From Nannocystis sp. RBIL2 (GTDB lineage: Bacteria; Myxococcota_A; Polyangia; Nannocystales; Nannocystaceae): a stretch of DNA of 64,000 nucleotides. Positions within the stretch are counted from its first letter, which is position 1. Each line of letters begins with the position of its first letter. The notes under the pieces were generated by a model. That model did no database searches. It was not told the origin of the DNA and worked only from the letters and a program-made list of their open reading frames with translations. The stretch spans positions 5,192,001 to 5,256,000 of the forward strand of contig NZ_JAPNJW010000001.1 in NCBI RefSeq assembly GCF_026626745.1, in the 5' to 3' direction. Positions 10,113-19,109 of this stretch are shown piece by piece. A program made the position numbers and the translations under genes.

Positions 10113-10874
10113 ATGCCCGCCGAAGCCCCCCGCCTGCGCGAATCCACCTTGCAGCTGCTCCGCCGCGCAGTGGGCCGCCCGGCCCACTGGCGCGACAAGC
10201 TCGGCCGCCTGGCGGTCGCGCTGCGCGGCTGGGTCGACGCGCGCGCCGTCGATCGGCGTCTGCAGCACCTGCACGCGCTCGGCCGCCTCGAGGCCCCGCT
10301 GCCCACCGCGATCCAGCGGATGGTCGGCGCGATCGACATGCTGCGCTTCTTCCTCGTCCCCTGCGCCGCCACCTACTATTCACAAAAGAACATCCACTTC
10401 GGCTTCCACACCCTGTTGCGCACCCTCGAAGATCCGGCCTCGATGATCGACCCGCTCGGCCTCCACAGCGCCTGCGACACCGTCGCCCACCATCTTCTAC
10501 AGGTCGTCCACGCCAACCCCGACTACGACCTGCAATTGCTAGAGTCCTTCCCCGACGGTTTAATAAATTTCGAAGCCGAGCTGGAGGCCCTGCTCGCCGG
10601 CACCCACGCCCGCGCCGCCGAGCTCGCCGCCACCGTCGAAGATCCCGAGTATCACCCCCGCCTGCTCACCCGCCTCCGCGCCTTCCGCCGCCGCGTCGCC
10701 ACCCCGCTGCTGTGCGACGAGGTCCTGAGCGACGCCCGCTACATGCAGCTCGAGCGCGTGTTCGGCGACCTCACCTCGACCATGCGCTACTTCTCGCGCC
10801 TGCCCGCCACCCCGCGCGGCGCCCTGCACCACCTGCTCACCGTCCGCAGCTTCCCCGCCCACCTGGCAGGCTGA
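10113..10874 (+). CDS. Conserved-looking hypothetical protein
   Basis: 253 residues, predominantly helical, without a signal peptide or obvious membrane segment apart from a mildly hydrophobic stretch near residues 70-90 (IDMLRFFLVPCAATYY). I do not recognise the family. It has many Leu/Arg/His residues and no visible catalytic motif. The stretch from ~10500 to 10575 has unusually AT-rich codons (tta ata aat ttc) compared with its neighbours. Transcribed alone between the DUF4215 lipoprotein and a convergent SLOG-like gene. Confidence 0.65.
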   Translation: MPAEAPRLRESTLQLLRRAVGRPAHWRDKLGRLAVALRGWVDARAVDRRLQHLHALGRLEAPLPTAIQRMVGAIDMLRFFLVPCAATYYSQKNIHFGFHTLLRTLEDPASMIDPLGLHSACDTVAHHLLQVVHANPDYDLQLLESFPDGLINFEAELEALLAGTHARAAELAATVEDPEYHPRLLTRLRAFRRRVATPLLCDEVLSDARYMQLERVFGDLTSTMRYFSRLPATPRGALHHLLTVRSFPAHLAG

Positions 10875-10930
10875 GCGGCATTCATTTTCCAGCTCCGGTC
10901 GGCGGCAACTCGCTCCCGGCCGCCCGATCG

Positions 10931-11311
10931 TCACTGCCTCGCCTGCGCCCGCCGCAGCAGGTTCTTCGCCGTCCCGCTGCGCTCGCGCCCCGGCCGCACC
11001 CACGCGATGTCGATCGTCGACGCCGCGGTCATCGCCTCGTCGCGCGCAGAGTCCGAGCCGAAGCCGCCCACCGCCGCGAACTCGCCGACGTTGTGCCGCG
11101 GCCGCTCGAACATGTGAAACACGGTCACCGCCAGCCCCTTCGCCTGCGCGTGGCGCTGAAACAGCAGGTCCGCCCCACGCGCGTCCCCGACCACGAACCA
11201 GCACTCGCCCGCGCAGGCCGCCTCGATCTGCGGCACGTAGTGCGCCGCGAATTCTTCCTCCGTCAGGTCGAGGTGTCCGGACACGTACGCGATCGTGAGC
11301 GTGGATGACAT
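10931..11311 (-). CDS. SLOG/DprA-like nucleotide-binding protein
   Basis: 126 residues from the ATG of MSSTLTIAYVSGHLD; an in-frame ATG six codons earlier is possible. It has a compact Rossmann-like layout: a hydrophobic first strand (LTIAYVSGHL), then FVVGDARGADLLFQRHAQAKGLAVTVFHM. That G(D/G)ARGAD core is the phosphate-binding loop of the SLOG (SMF/DprA/LOG) superfamily. It ends with an Arg/Lys-rich helix. SLOG proteins bind nucleotides or nucleotide-derived ligands; the ligand here is unknown. It is transcribed convergently to the preceding gene, and the next gene upstream is the PhoX-like gene on the same strand (43-base gap). Confidence 0.7.
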   Translation of the reverse strand: MSSTLTIAYVSGHLDLTEEEFAAHYVPQIEAACAGECWFVVGDARGADLLFQRHAQAKGLAVTVFHMFERPRHNVGEFAAVGGFGSDSARDEAMTAASTIDIAWVRPGRERSGTAKNLLRRAQARQ

Positions 11312-11353
11312 CGCAGTGCCCCCATCCATGTCCCTCAGAACATGCCCCGAAGT

Positions 11354-12925
11354 TCATCCCCCCGAACCGCTGCTCCGCTGGCGCAGCGCCAGCGCCCCCG
11401 CGGCCGCGAGCACCTCTCCGAACCCCGGCCCGCCAGCATCGGCCTTGCAGCCGCAGCCGCCGTCGTCGTCCAGCGCCCCGCCGCTCGCCGAACCGGTCGC
11501 GTCGGCGCCGGTGCTCTCCGCGGTCGTGCTGGCCTCCGCGCTCGTCGAGCTCACGCCCCCGGTCGTCGGCGCCGCGCTCCCGCCCGACTCCGAGTCCGCC
11601 CCCGTCTCCGTCTCAGTCTCACCGCCCGTCGTCTCCGGCGGCGGCGTGAACTCGGGAAAGGGCCCGCGGATCGCCAGGGTCAGGTGGTCGAACATCAGAT
11701 TGATAAACATCGTCTTGCCGTCGGGCGAGAAGCAAACCCCGGAGAATTCGCTGTCGCTCTTGGCGTTGCGGGCGAAGTCGAACACCTGCCCCTTGGCGTC
11801 GAGCACCCGCACGTAGTCCTCGCCGTCGCCGTCCTCTGCCATGAACAGCTCGCCCCACGGCGCGACCGCGATGTTGTCCGGGTGGTCGAGCACCTCGAGG
11901 TCGTCCGAGCGCGCCAGCAGCTCGAGCGTCCCGCCCGCGGGTCCGTCGACCAGCTTGAAAATTTGTCCCCCGCCGACCGGACCGCCGCTGGTCGAGCACA
12001 CGTAGACCGCGCCCTGCCAATAATAAATGCCCTCGCCGCGCTTGACGATCGCCGCGCCCTTCGCCTGCGACTGTCCGCGCACGCTGTCGTCGCTCGGCGT
12101 CGGCTCGTCGACGTCGACCCACGCGATCGGCACCACCTGCCCCACTTCCATGTCCGACGTCGCGAACTCGTCGATCTCGACCGCCCGCAGCGCCTGCAGC
12201 TTGCCGGTGAACGGATCGGCCTTGTCGTCCGGCACGAACCGGTAGAGGCAGCTGTCGCCGCGATCCTCCGTCAAGTAGGCGACCAGCGTGTCCGGGTCGA
12301 CGCACGCCGCCTCGTGCTTGAACCGCCCGTAGCCGGCGATCTGCCGCGGCGGCTGCACGCTCGTCGCCTCGGTCGAGCACAGATAGGTGTACCCGTGCTT
12401 GCCGTCGGTCGTCTCCTCGCACGACAACCAGCCCCACGGGCTCTTGCCGCCGGCGCAATTGCGCAGCGTCCCGAACAGCACCAGGTTGCTCGACTTCACC
12501 TCGAGCGTCTCGTTGTCGATCACCAGCCGGGTGACGCAGCCCGAGGCCGCCGGGTTGTACGACTCCGGCGGCGCCTGCTGCTCCGGGTGCAACGGCGTGT
12601 GAAGGATGTCGAGCACGCCGAGCTCATGGTTGCGCATGAGCACCACGGTGTCCTCGTCGGGCCCCGGGAACGCGCCCATCGCGTCCGGCAGCCCCGGCGA
12701 GCGATAGCCGTCGCTCATCGGGTCGAACAGCCGCGTGAGAATTTTATAAGTAAAACCCGGCGGCAGATCGATGATGCCGTCGGGGTCGGGCACCAGCTCG
12801 CCGTACTTCGCCGCCCTGGCGATACGGTGATACGTGAACGTGAACGGAAGCGCCGACGATCCGACGATCGCGGCCCCGCCGCGCAACAGCCCGCGCCGCC
12901 CGAACGCCGGGGAAATCCGCTTCAT
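11354..12925 (-). CDS. PhoX-like Tat-exported protein with MYXO-CTERM-like tail
   Basis: 523 residues. The N-terminus has a twin-arginine signal (FGRRGLLRGGAA then a hydrophobic core). The body matches the PhoX/DUF839 family: an early VLMRNHE, a central GYGRFKHEAACVDPDT and CSTSGGPVGGGQIF, and DHPDNIAVAPWGELFMAEDG followed by FSGVCFSPDGKTMFINL near residue 420. PhoX proteins are Ca/Fe-dependent phosphatases with a beta-propeller fold. The last ~90 residues are a Ser/Thr/Glu-rich linker and then GCGCKADAGG, a hydrophobic helix and RQRSS, resembling the MYXO-CTERM anchoring signal. The protein is therefore probably exported and surface-retained. Phosphatase activity is inferred from the family. 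Confidence 0.85.
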   Translation of the reverse strand: MKRISPAFGRRGLLRGGAAIVGSSALPFTFTYHRIARAAKYGELVPDPDGIIDLPPGFTYKILTRLFDPMSDGYRSPGLPDAMGAFPGPDEDTVVLMRNHELGVLDILHTPLHPEQQAPPESYNPAASGCVTRLVIDNETLEVKSSNLVLFGTLRNCAGGKSPWGWLSCEETTDGKHGYTYLCSTEATSVQPPRQIAGYGRFKHEAACVDPDTLVAYLTEDRGDSCLYRFVPDDKADPFTGKLQALRAVEIDEFATSDMEVGQVVPIAWVDVDEPTPSDDSVRGQSQAKGAAIVKRGEGIYYWQGAVYVCSTSGGPVGGGQIFKLVDGPAGGTLELLARSDDLEVLDHPDNIAVAPWGELFMAEDGDGEDYVRVLDAKGQVFDFARNAKSDSEFSGVCFSPDGKTMFINLMFDHLTLAIRGPFPEFTPPPETTGGETETETGADSESGGSAAPTTGGVSSTSAEASTTAESTGADATGSASGGALDDDGGCGCKADAGGPGFGEVLAAAGALALRQRSSGSGG

Positions 12926-13138
12926 ACGCGACCATCATCGCCACCTCCCGCCGCCCCTTCAAGGCCCCTACCGTGATGATCATCACCGCCCACCGTGGCC
13001 GGCTTCGCCCCTTTCACCTGGCCTTTGCGACAGCCCAGGAGCCACGCGGCGGCCCGCCTCCCGCCGCCCTCAAACCTGCCCTATGAGACATGTTGTCCCG
13101 TGTCGTCACTCTTCGCGCGGTGCTATAGTCGCCCTCTC

Positions 13139-13612
13139 GTGCCCGCCTTCGGCCGCGCCAGCCTCCTGGGCATGCTGCTCGCCTACGGCGCCCTCACCCT
13201 CGGCGTCTGCGTCCTCTCGCGCGCGGCCGCCTGCACGGGCGCCGATGCCCCCCGCGGCGCCGGCACCGCCGCCGAGGAGACCGCCCTGTGGGCCTTCTTC
13301 GGACCTGTCGCTCCGGGCATGTCGCTCGGGACATGGTCGATCGCACATGTCGAAAAGCCGCGCGGCGGCGCCGTCGTCTTCACCCTGCGCGCCGCCGACC
13401 AGCCCGACCTCGAGCTCGCGGTCACCCGCCTCGTCGACGACGGCCCGCGCCCGCTCGCCCGCACCGCTCACCTGGCGCTGTTCCTCGCCCGATCTGTCCC
13501 TGCGGACAGCCCCACCCCGCCCGCGGCCCTCGCCGCTTCCGCAGCCCTGGCGGAGGCGCTGCGGGCCCGTGAGGCCGCCGGCCCGCCGCCGCTCGGCCCG
13601 CTCACCCCGTGA
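13139..13612 (+). CDS. Hypothetical anchored protein
   Basis: 157 residues from a GTG at 13139; this start puts a hydrophobic segment (LLGMLLAYGALTLGVCVLS) at the N-terminus. Longer in-frame starts would add an improbable Pro/Ser-rich leader. The remainder is a small soluble domain rich in Ala and Leu with no motif I know. It ends 6 bases before the polytopic membrane gene that follows, so the two are probably one operon. The coding region carries several CATGTCG/GGACATG short repeats (13300-13350 and 13493-13511). Function unknown. Confidence 0.6.
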   Translation: MPAFGRASLLGMLLAYGALTLGVCVLSRAAACTGADAPRGAGTAAEETALWAFFGPVAPGMSLGTWSIAHVEKPRGGAVVFTLRAADQPDLELAVTRLVDDGPRPLARTAHLALFLARSVPADSPTPPAALAASAALAEALRAREAAGPPPLGPLTP

Positions 13613-13618
13613 GCCCGC

Positions 13619-15274
13619 ATGAAGCTCGCTCGCCTCGCCGCGCCCGCGCTGCTCGTCGGCCTCGCCGCAGTCCACCTCGCGCTCGCGTGGCCCGGCGCCG
13701 GCGAGCGCGGCGTGATCGCCGAGGAGATCACGCCCTACCTGCCGCGCCACCCCGTCGTGCTCGCCGGCGCCGACAGCAATGGCGTGCGCCTGCTGCCGCC
13801 GCACGACCAGCCCGATCGCCGCGGCTGGGTCTCGACCGCGCAGTGGCCCCAGCTCGCTTACGTCGGCGACGCCCGCACCTGGCCCGTCTTTATCAAAGGC
13901 CACCAGAGCGCCCTCGGTACCTACGCCGGCCTCGCGTTGGCCCCCGCGCTCGGTGACGGCATCACCGGCGTCCGCCGCAGCTCGGTCCTCCTCGGCCTCG
14001 CGTTGATCGGCCTCGTGTTCGCTCTGGCCCGCCGCCTCGGCCTCGGCCTCGCGCTCTCCGGCGCCGCCGCGCTCGCCTGCGTCCTGTCCCCGGGCCTCTT
14101 CTTCTTCGCCCGCACCGGCTACGGCTTCGAGCTCGCCAGCCGCGTCGCCATGCTCGCCGCCCTCGTGCTCGCCACGCGCCCCCTCACCACCGCCCGCAGC
14201 CTCGGCCTCGGCCTCGTCCTCGCCGCCGCGATCCTCTGCCGCGCCACCATCGCCGCCACCCTGCTGCCTGCGCTGCTGCTCCTGCTCGTCCACCCCGAGC
14301 GCCGCGCCGGCCTGCGCCGCCCCGCGCTCGCCCTCGGCCTCGGCGCCGCGATCCCGCTGCTGTTCGCGCTCGCAGTCCAGCTCGCGCTCCCCCTGCACGC
14401 GGGCACCGCCCCGGCCGCCAAGCTGCCCCTCGCCGACCTGGCCCATCGGACAGCCACCGCCCCTGCGACCCTCGCCGCCCAGCTCGCCTGGGTCGCCGAC
14501 CCCGACACCATCTTGCTGCCGCTGGTCGCCGACCTCTCGCGCGCGCCGCTGCCCGGCCTGGTCTTCGGGACAGCCGTCCTCGCGCTCGCGCTGGCCCGCT
14601 GGTGGCGCGCCCGCGCCGGCGACGGCGAGTGCCTGTTCGTCGCTGCCGCGCTCGGCAACGCCCTGTTCGGCGCCTGGCTGTACGGCGACCCGCAGCAGTT
14701 CCAGCTCGGCATGGCCCTGGAGCCCCTGTTCGTCCTCGCGGTCGCCCATCAGCTGCAGTCCCTGCGCTCGCCGCGATCGGCCGCGCTCGCAGTCGCCGCC
14801 CTCCTGACCGCCCGCGCCTGGCAGTGCGGCGCCCTCCTGTCCGCCGAGCAGGCCGTCACCAATCCGATGCTCAGCGGCGACGCGCAGCGCCAGCTGACCG
14901 CCACCCTCGCCGCGCGTCACCCGGGCGAGGGCGACACCGTCACCACTACCTACAATCACGTCGGCATGCTCGAGGCCTGGGCGTCGCATTCACCACACCC
15001 GCCGATTCACGCCTATCGCGCGCTCCGCCGCGGGGACGACGCAGCGACGATCTCGGCGTGGCGGGAGATCCTCCACACCTATCCGGCCCGCTTCGTGGTG
15101 TTGTCGACCGGCCCCAATCTGTTCGACGGCCCCTTCACCGACAACGCCGCCAGCGAGCGCGCCCTCGTCTCCGCCCTGCCCGCGGCCTCTCGAAAGATCG
15201 TCGCCCGCCACGACTTCCCCTGCGAATCCGGCCGCCCCTGCCTGGCGTTGCTCGAACTCTCACCGCGGCCCTGA
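13619..15274 (+). CDS. Polytopic membrane protein, glycosyltransferase-39-like
   Basis: 551 residues with a signal-like N-terminus and roughly ten hydrophobic helices spread over residues 1-420. A large soluble C-terminal domain of ~130 residues follows. An acidic residue pair (AEEITPYLP) lies in the first periplasmic loop. That placement, with the many helices and extracytoplasmic C-terminal domain, resembles GT39/PMT-type glycosyltransferases that use lipid-linked sugars. No diagnostic DE or DxD motif beyond this is certain, so the assignment is tentative. It probably forms an operon with the gene ending 6 bases upstream. Confidence 0.6.
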   Translation: MKLARLAAPALLVGLAAVHLALAWPGAGERGVIAEEITPYLPRHPVVLAGADSNGVRLLPPHDQPDRRGWVSTAQWPQLAYVGDARTWPVFIKGHQSALGTYAGLALAPALGDGITGVRRSSVLLGLALIGLVFALARRLGLGLALSGAAALACVLSPGLFFFARTGYGFELASRVAMLAALVLATRPLTTARSLGLGLVLAAAILCRATIAATLLPALLLLLVHPERRAGLRRPALALGLGAAIPLLFALAVQLALPLHAGTAPAAKLPLADLAHRTATAPATLAAQLAWVADPDTILLPLVADLSRAPLPGLVFGTAVLALALARWWRARAGDGECLFVAAALGNALFGAWLYGDPQQFQLGMALEPLFVLAVAHQLQSLRSPRSAALAVAALLTARAWQCGALLSAEQAVTNPMLSGDAQRQLTATLAARHPGEGDTVTTTYNHVGMLEAWASHSPHPPIHAYRALRRGDDAATISAWREILHTYPARFVVLSTGPNLFDGPFTDNAASERALVSALPAASRKIVARHDFPCESGRPCLALLELSPRP

Positions 15275-15445
15275 CCCCGGACTCGCTGTCAGCATTCCCC
15301 GTAGCCGAGTTCAGGAATCTACAGCTCGGATTCCCGCGAATGCAGCTACGCGCCCGCCCATGCAGAAGGGGCGACTTCGCGCCTCTTTTCGATTGACGTC
15401 CGGCGCGCACTCCAGCTCTGATGCGCGCTGGAGTGTCCCTGCCTC

Positions 15446-16309
15446 ATGCGTAGCAGCGTGCTGTCGTCCCTGGCCTGCATGGCCGTCCTCGCCCTCCCTG
15501 GCCTCGCACACGCCAACCTCGGCGTCGCCTTCGTCCACGGCACCGGCAAGCAGACCAATGCCCTCGCCGACTACTGGACCGCCCCCTTCGTCGATTCGGT
15601 GCGGCAGGGCCTGACGAACCCCGCCAATTACGTCGTCATCAATTGCGACTTCGAACAATACGTGTGGGACCCCGAGGCTGCCGGTTGCCTCGCCGGCCAG
15701 CTCACCACCTTCATCAACAACAAGAAGATCACCTCGATGGTGGTGATCACCCACTCCAACGGCGGCAACGTGCTGCGGTGGATGCTCTCCAACCCCACCT
15801 ACGATAGCCGCTACCCCAAGATCATCAACACCATCAAGTGGGTCGACGCGCTCGCGCCCTCGAGCCTCGGCACGCCGCTCGCCGACGCGGTGACCGCCGG
15901 CAACAGCTTCGAGCAGTCGCTCGGCTGGTTGCTCGGCTACAAGAGCGAGGCGGTCACGATGCAGCAGACCAGCCACATGGCCTTCTACAACAGCAACTAC
16001 CTCTACGGCACCGCCGGTCGGCCCGCGCTGCCGCGCCAGTTCTGGGCCGTGGTCGGCACCGACGTCGACTCCTCCCCGCTCGACTCCGACTCCTACTGCG
16101 GCGGCTACACCCTCAACGTCGGCCTCGAGACCACCCAGAACTGGCTCGACGACTGCTCCGACGGCTTCCTCGAGTGCTCCTCGCAAGGCGGCGCCGGCTA
16201 CGTGTGGCTGTACGACACCGAGTTCGCCACCGGCGCCGAGCCGCTGAGCCACAACCAGAGCCGGCGCAATTGCTTCGGCCTCGACGTCGTCCTGCGCAAC
16301 GACGTCTGA
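15446..16309 (+). CDS. Secreted lipase-like alpha/beta hydrolase
   Basis: 287 residues with a clean Sec signal peptide (MRSSVLSSLACMAVLALPGLAHA, cleavage after AHA). The mature protein begins NLGVAFVHGTGKQTN, a lipase-type oxyanion-hole HG. It has a nucleophile elbow THSNGGNVLRW with Ser in an HSNGG motif, followed by VDALAPSSLGTP, as in lipases and PGAP1-like hydrolases. Cys residues in the C-terminal half may form disulphides. It is likely a periplasmic or extracellular lipase/esterase. It is followed 47 bases later by a secreted DUF4785-like protein on the same strand. Confidence 0.78.
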   Translation: MRSSVLSSLACMAVLALPGLAHANLGVAFVHGTGKQTNALADYWTAPFVDSVRQGLTNPANYVVINCDFEQYVWDPEAAGCLAGQLTTFINNKKITSMVVITHSNGGNVLRWMLSNPTYDSRYPKIINTIKWVDALAPSSLGTPLADAVTAGNSFEQSLGWLLGYKSEAVTMQQTSHMAFYNSNYLYGTAGRPALPRQFWAVVGTDVDSSPLDSDSYCGGYTLNVGLETTQNWLDDCSDGFLECSSQGGAGYVWLYDTEFATGAEPLSHNQSRRNCFGLDVVLRNDV

Positions 16310-16356
16310 TCGCTCCACTCGCGCCGCACTCTCATCTTTCTCGAGGAACCTCCGTC

Positions 16357-17607
16357 ATGCTGACCCGCCTCCGTCTCCTCTCGCTCGGCGCAGTGCTGCT
16401 CGCCGCCCCGACCGTCGCTGCCGCGCCTGCGACCCCCGGCGCCCGCCTGTCGGCCCCCGCGCCCGGCGACCTCGCCGCTGACCAGCTCGCCACCGACGTC
16501 CCCGCAGTGTCCGCGAGCATCGATCGCGCGCCGGTGACCATGAGCTGGCCCATCGAACAGTCCGCAGACGACCTGCAGGACCGGCCCACTGCGCACCGCG
16601 CCGAGAGCCGGGCCTGGTGGCGCCGCGTCGACGTCGCCGCCCTCGCCGCCGGCGTCCCGCTGCCGATCAGCCAGCCCGGCGCGCTGCTCAAGCTCAGCCC
16701 GCAGGACGGCGCCGCGATCGCCGTCGACGCGCTCGAGCTCGTCGACCCCCAGGGCCGCGTCTACCCCGGTATCGACGCCCTGCGCCCGCTCACCGACCCG
16801 ACCCACCTGCGCAGCGCCGGCGCCTCGTTCGCCCCCGGCACCGCGATGTTCACCCTGCGCCCCGACCTCGGCGCCGGCGCCTTCGTCCTCCGCGCCCGCG
16901 TGCGCGGCCCCCTGCTCGTCCACGTGTTCGAGCGCGACGCCGGCGCCTACCTGTCCCTCGAGCCAGACGCCGACCTCGCGCTGGTCGGCGGCCGCCTGCA
17001 GGTCCGCGCCCACCTGCGCGACGGCGAGGCTGTCCTCAAGGCCAGGTCGATCGGCGGCGAGCTCATCGCCCCCGACGGCGAGACCACCCGCTTCAACCTG
17101 ACCCGCGCCGCCGACGGCAGCTATCGCGCCGAGGTCCCCGCCCCGCGTCGCGCCGCCGCGCCCGGCGTCCTGCACACCCTGCAGATCCACGCCGAGGGCG
17201 TCACCGCGCGCGGCGTCCCGGTCCGCCGCACCGCCACCAACGCGGTGTCGATCGCCGCACCGACGGCCCGCTACGCCGGCGGCGTCGCCGTCGAGGACGC
17301 GGCCGACGGACGTCTGCGCATTCGTCTCCAGGTCGAGGTCGGCGCCGCCAGCCGCTTCGCCGCCAGCGGCGTCCTCCACGGCACCAACCGCTCCGGCAAG
17401 CTCCAGCCGATCGGCGTCGGTCAGGCCGCGCGCTGGCTCGAAGCGGGCCCCGGCGAGCTCGTGCTCGAATTCGACGAGGCCACGCTCAAGGCCGCCGGCC
17501 TGCAGGGGCCCTACGAGCTCCGCGACCTCCGCCTCGTCGACCAGGGTCGACTCGCGACCGTCCACCGGCAGGCGCGCGCGCTGGCGCTCCCGCCCGCGCG
17601 ACGCTGA
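16357..17607 (+). CDS. Secreted DUF4785-like protein
   Basis: 416 residues. The ATG at 16357 follows a gaggaac ribosome-binding site and opens a signal peptide (LRLLSLGAVLLAAPTVAAA). The mature protein resembles the DUF4785 family as I recall it. An early segment SWPIEQSADD leads to SRAWWRRVDVAALAAGVPLPI and QPGALLKLSP. Beta-sandwich-like domains follow, with FTLRPDLGAGAFVLRA and VHVFERDAGAYLSL. Members are secreted proteins of unknown biochemical role, often beside hydrolases. It may work with the secreted lipase just upstream. Confidence 0.6.
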   Translation: MLTRLRLLSLGAVLLAAPTVAAAPATPGARLSAPAPGDLAADQLATDVPAVSASIDRAPVTMSWPIEQSADDLQDRPTAHRAESRAWWRRVDVAALAAGVPLPISQPGALLKLSPQDGAAIAVDALELVDPQGRVYPGIDALRPLTDPTHLRSAGASFAPGTAMFTLRPDLGAGAFVLRARVRGPLLVHVFERDAGAYLSLEPDADLALVGGRLQVRAHLRDGEAVLKARSIGGELIAPDGETTRFNLTRAADGSYRAEVPAPRRAAAPGVLHTLQIHAEGVTARGVPVRRTATNAVSIAAPTARYAGGVAVEDAADGRLRIRLQVEVGAASRFAASGVLHGTNRSGKLQPIGVGQAARWLEAGPGELVLEFDEATLKAAGLQGPYELRDLRLVDQGRLATVHRQARALALPPARR

Positions 17608-17736
17608 CCTGTCCCTCGGGACATCCCACCCGCTCGGCCCGTGTGGTCCGGCGCTCGCTGAGGCGGCCGGATCCACGAGCCATTCGGCTGCCTCGGCCTG
17701 TTGCGCCCGTCAGGGCGATCGGTATCCTGAGCAGCT

Positions 17737-18801
17737 ATGAGTTCAAAACACCTCGCCCTAACTCACGCTGTTATGACCCTCCTCGTCGCCGCCTGTGGCG
17801 GCCCCGCGACCCAGGGGGACACCGGCAGCCTCAGCGACAGCTCGTCGACCACCGCCGCCGACCCCACCACCTCGTCGACCGTGCCGACCACTGGACCGAC
17901 GGGCGGGGCGACCGAGACTGGCACGAGCGACAGCGAGGGCAGCAACAGCGACAGCGACACGCAGGCGACCACTTCGACCAGCACCACCGAGGCGATCACC
18001 GACTCCGGCGCGACCGACACCACGACCACGACCACGCCCGGCACGACGACCACGGACACCACCACCGAAACCACCACGACGGGCACCACCGACACCACCA
18101 CGTCGACCACGAGCACCACCGACGGCGAGACCGCCAGCTCGACCACCGACGACACCTCGACGAGCACGACGGACGGCAACACCACGGGCGACCCGGTCGG
18201 CTGCGGCGACACCCTCACCGCGACCATCCGCGACTTCAAGCTCGCGCACCCCGACATGGAGGACTACTGCTGCGGGCAGGTCGACGGCCTCGTGCAATCG
18301 ACCCTCGGCCCCAACAAGAAGCCGGTGTTCGCGTCGGTCGGCAACCCGAAGATGCTGACGGACGCACCGACCTTCGCGCAGTGGTACACCGACGTGCAGG
18401 ACGTAAACCAGAAGACGCAGATCGTCCTGAACCTGACGGAGATCCAGCCGGGCCTGTTCTCCTACACGAACAACGACTTCTTCCCGGTCGACAACATCCT
18501 GTGGGGCAACGAGGGCCAGGGCCACAACTTCCACTTCACGACCGAGATCCACACCCAGTTCCAGTACACCGGCGGCGAGACCTTCACCTTCCAGGGCGAC
18601 GACGACGTGTGGGTCTTCATCGACGGCGACCTCGTCATCGACCTCGGCGGCGTCCACGGCGTGGCGACCGGCACCGTCGACCTCGACGACCTCGGCCTCG
18701 AGCTCGGCAACACGTACCCCCTCGACGTCTTCCACGCCGAGCGCCACACCGTGCAGTCGAACTTCCGCATCGACACCACGATCTGCGCCGTCCCGATGTG
18801 A
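17737..18801 (+). CDS. Fibro-slime domain lipoprotein
   Basis: 354 residues. The N-terminus ALTHAVMTLLVAACGG has a lipobox-like AAC. A Ser/Thr/Asp-rich linker of ~135 residues follows, repeating TTTT and TDTTT patterns. The C-terminal ~200 residues are a fibro-slime (PA14-related) domain: TATIRDFKLAHPDMEDYC, NILWGNEGQGHNFHFT, the core GDDDVWVFIDGDLVIDLGGVHG and LDVFHAERHTVQSNFRI. Such domains occur in Fibrobacter and myxobacterial surface proteins and are thought to bind carbohydrate. Likely an outer-membrane-anchored, extracellular adhesin. The linker composition matches that of the DUF4215 lipoprotein. Confidence 0.88.
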   Translation: MSSKHLALTHAVMTLLVAACGGPATQGDTGSLSDSSSTTAADPTTSSTVPTTGPTGGATETGTSDSEGSNSDSDTQATTSTSTTEAITDSGATDTTTTTTPGTTTTDTTTETTTTGTTDTTTSTTSTTDGETASSTTDDTSTSTTDGNTTGDPVGCGDTLTATIRDFKLAHPDMEDYCCGQVDGLVQSTLGPNKKPVFASVGNPKMLTDAPTFAQWYTDVQDVNQKTQIVLNLTEIQPGLFSYTNNDFFPVDNILWGNEGQGHNFHFTTEIHTQFQYTGGETFTFQGDDDVWVFIDGDLVIDLGGVHGVATGTVDLDDLGLELGNTYPLDVFHAERHTVQSNFRIDTTICAVPM

Positions 18802-19109
18802 CGCGACCCAAGGGGTAGTATGGGGCCCTGCGGTCGAATACCTCGACCCCAGGGCCCATTCTGAAGACCACGCATACGGGCCACGAAATGCCATCATGGC
18901 AGCGGATCCGGGCGGCACGCGATTCGCCGAACACGCCGGCGGTCCCCGGAGCAGCGGGGCCCAACTGGACGTCCCAACCACGGTTGGCCACCCCAACTCT
19001 CCCTGCCGCCTGACGCTTAAAAATCGCCGCCCAGGCCCCTGCAGGCCTTCGGCCTCGACCTTGCACGAGCGTGCCTCGGCGGTCCCGCGCGGGATCGCCC
19101 TCCACGCTC
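18802..19109 (+). terminator. Intergenic region with strong hairpin after the fibro-slime gene
   Basis: The 308-base spacer holds no gene. It contains a nested hairpin: outer arms gggccctg (18823-18830) and cagggccc (18850-18857), with an inner ggtcga/tcgacc stem, placed 21 bases after the fibro-slime stop. It lacks a T-tract, so it is a possible factor-dependent terminator or mRNA 3' end. Downstream of about 18900 I see nothing further before vgrG. Confidence 0.5.
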
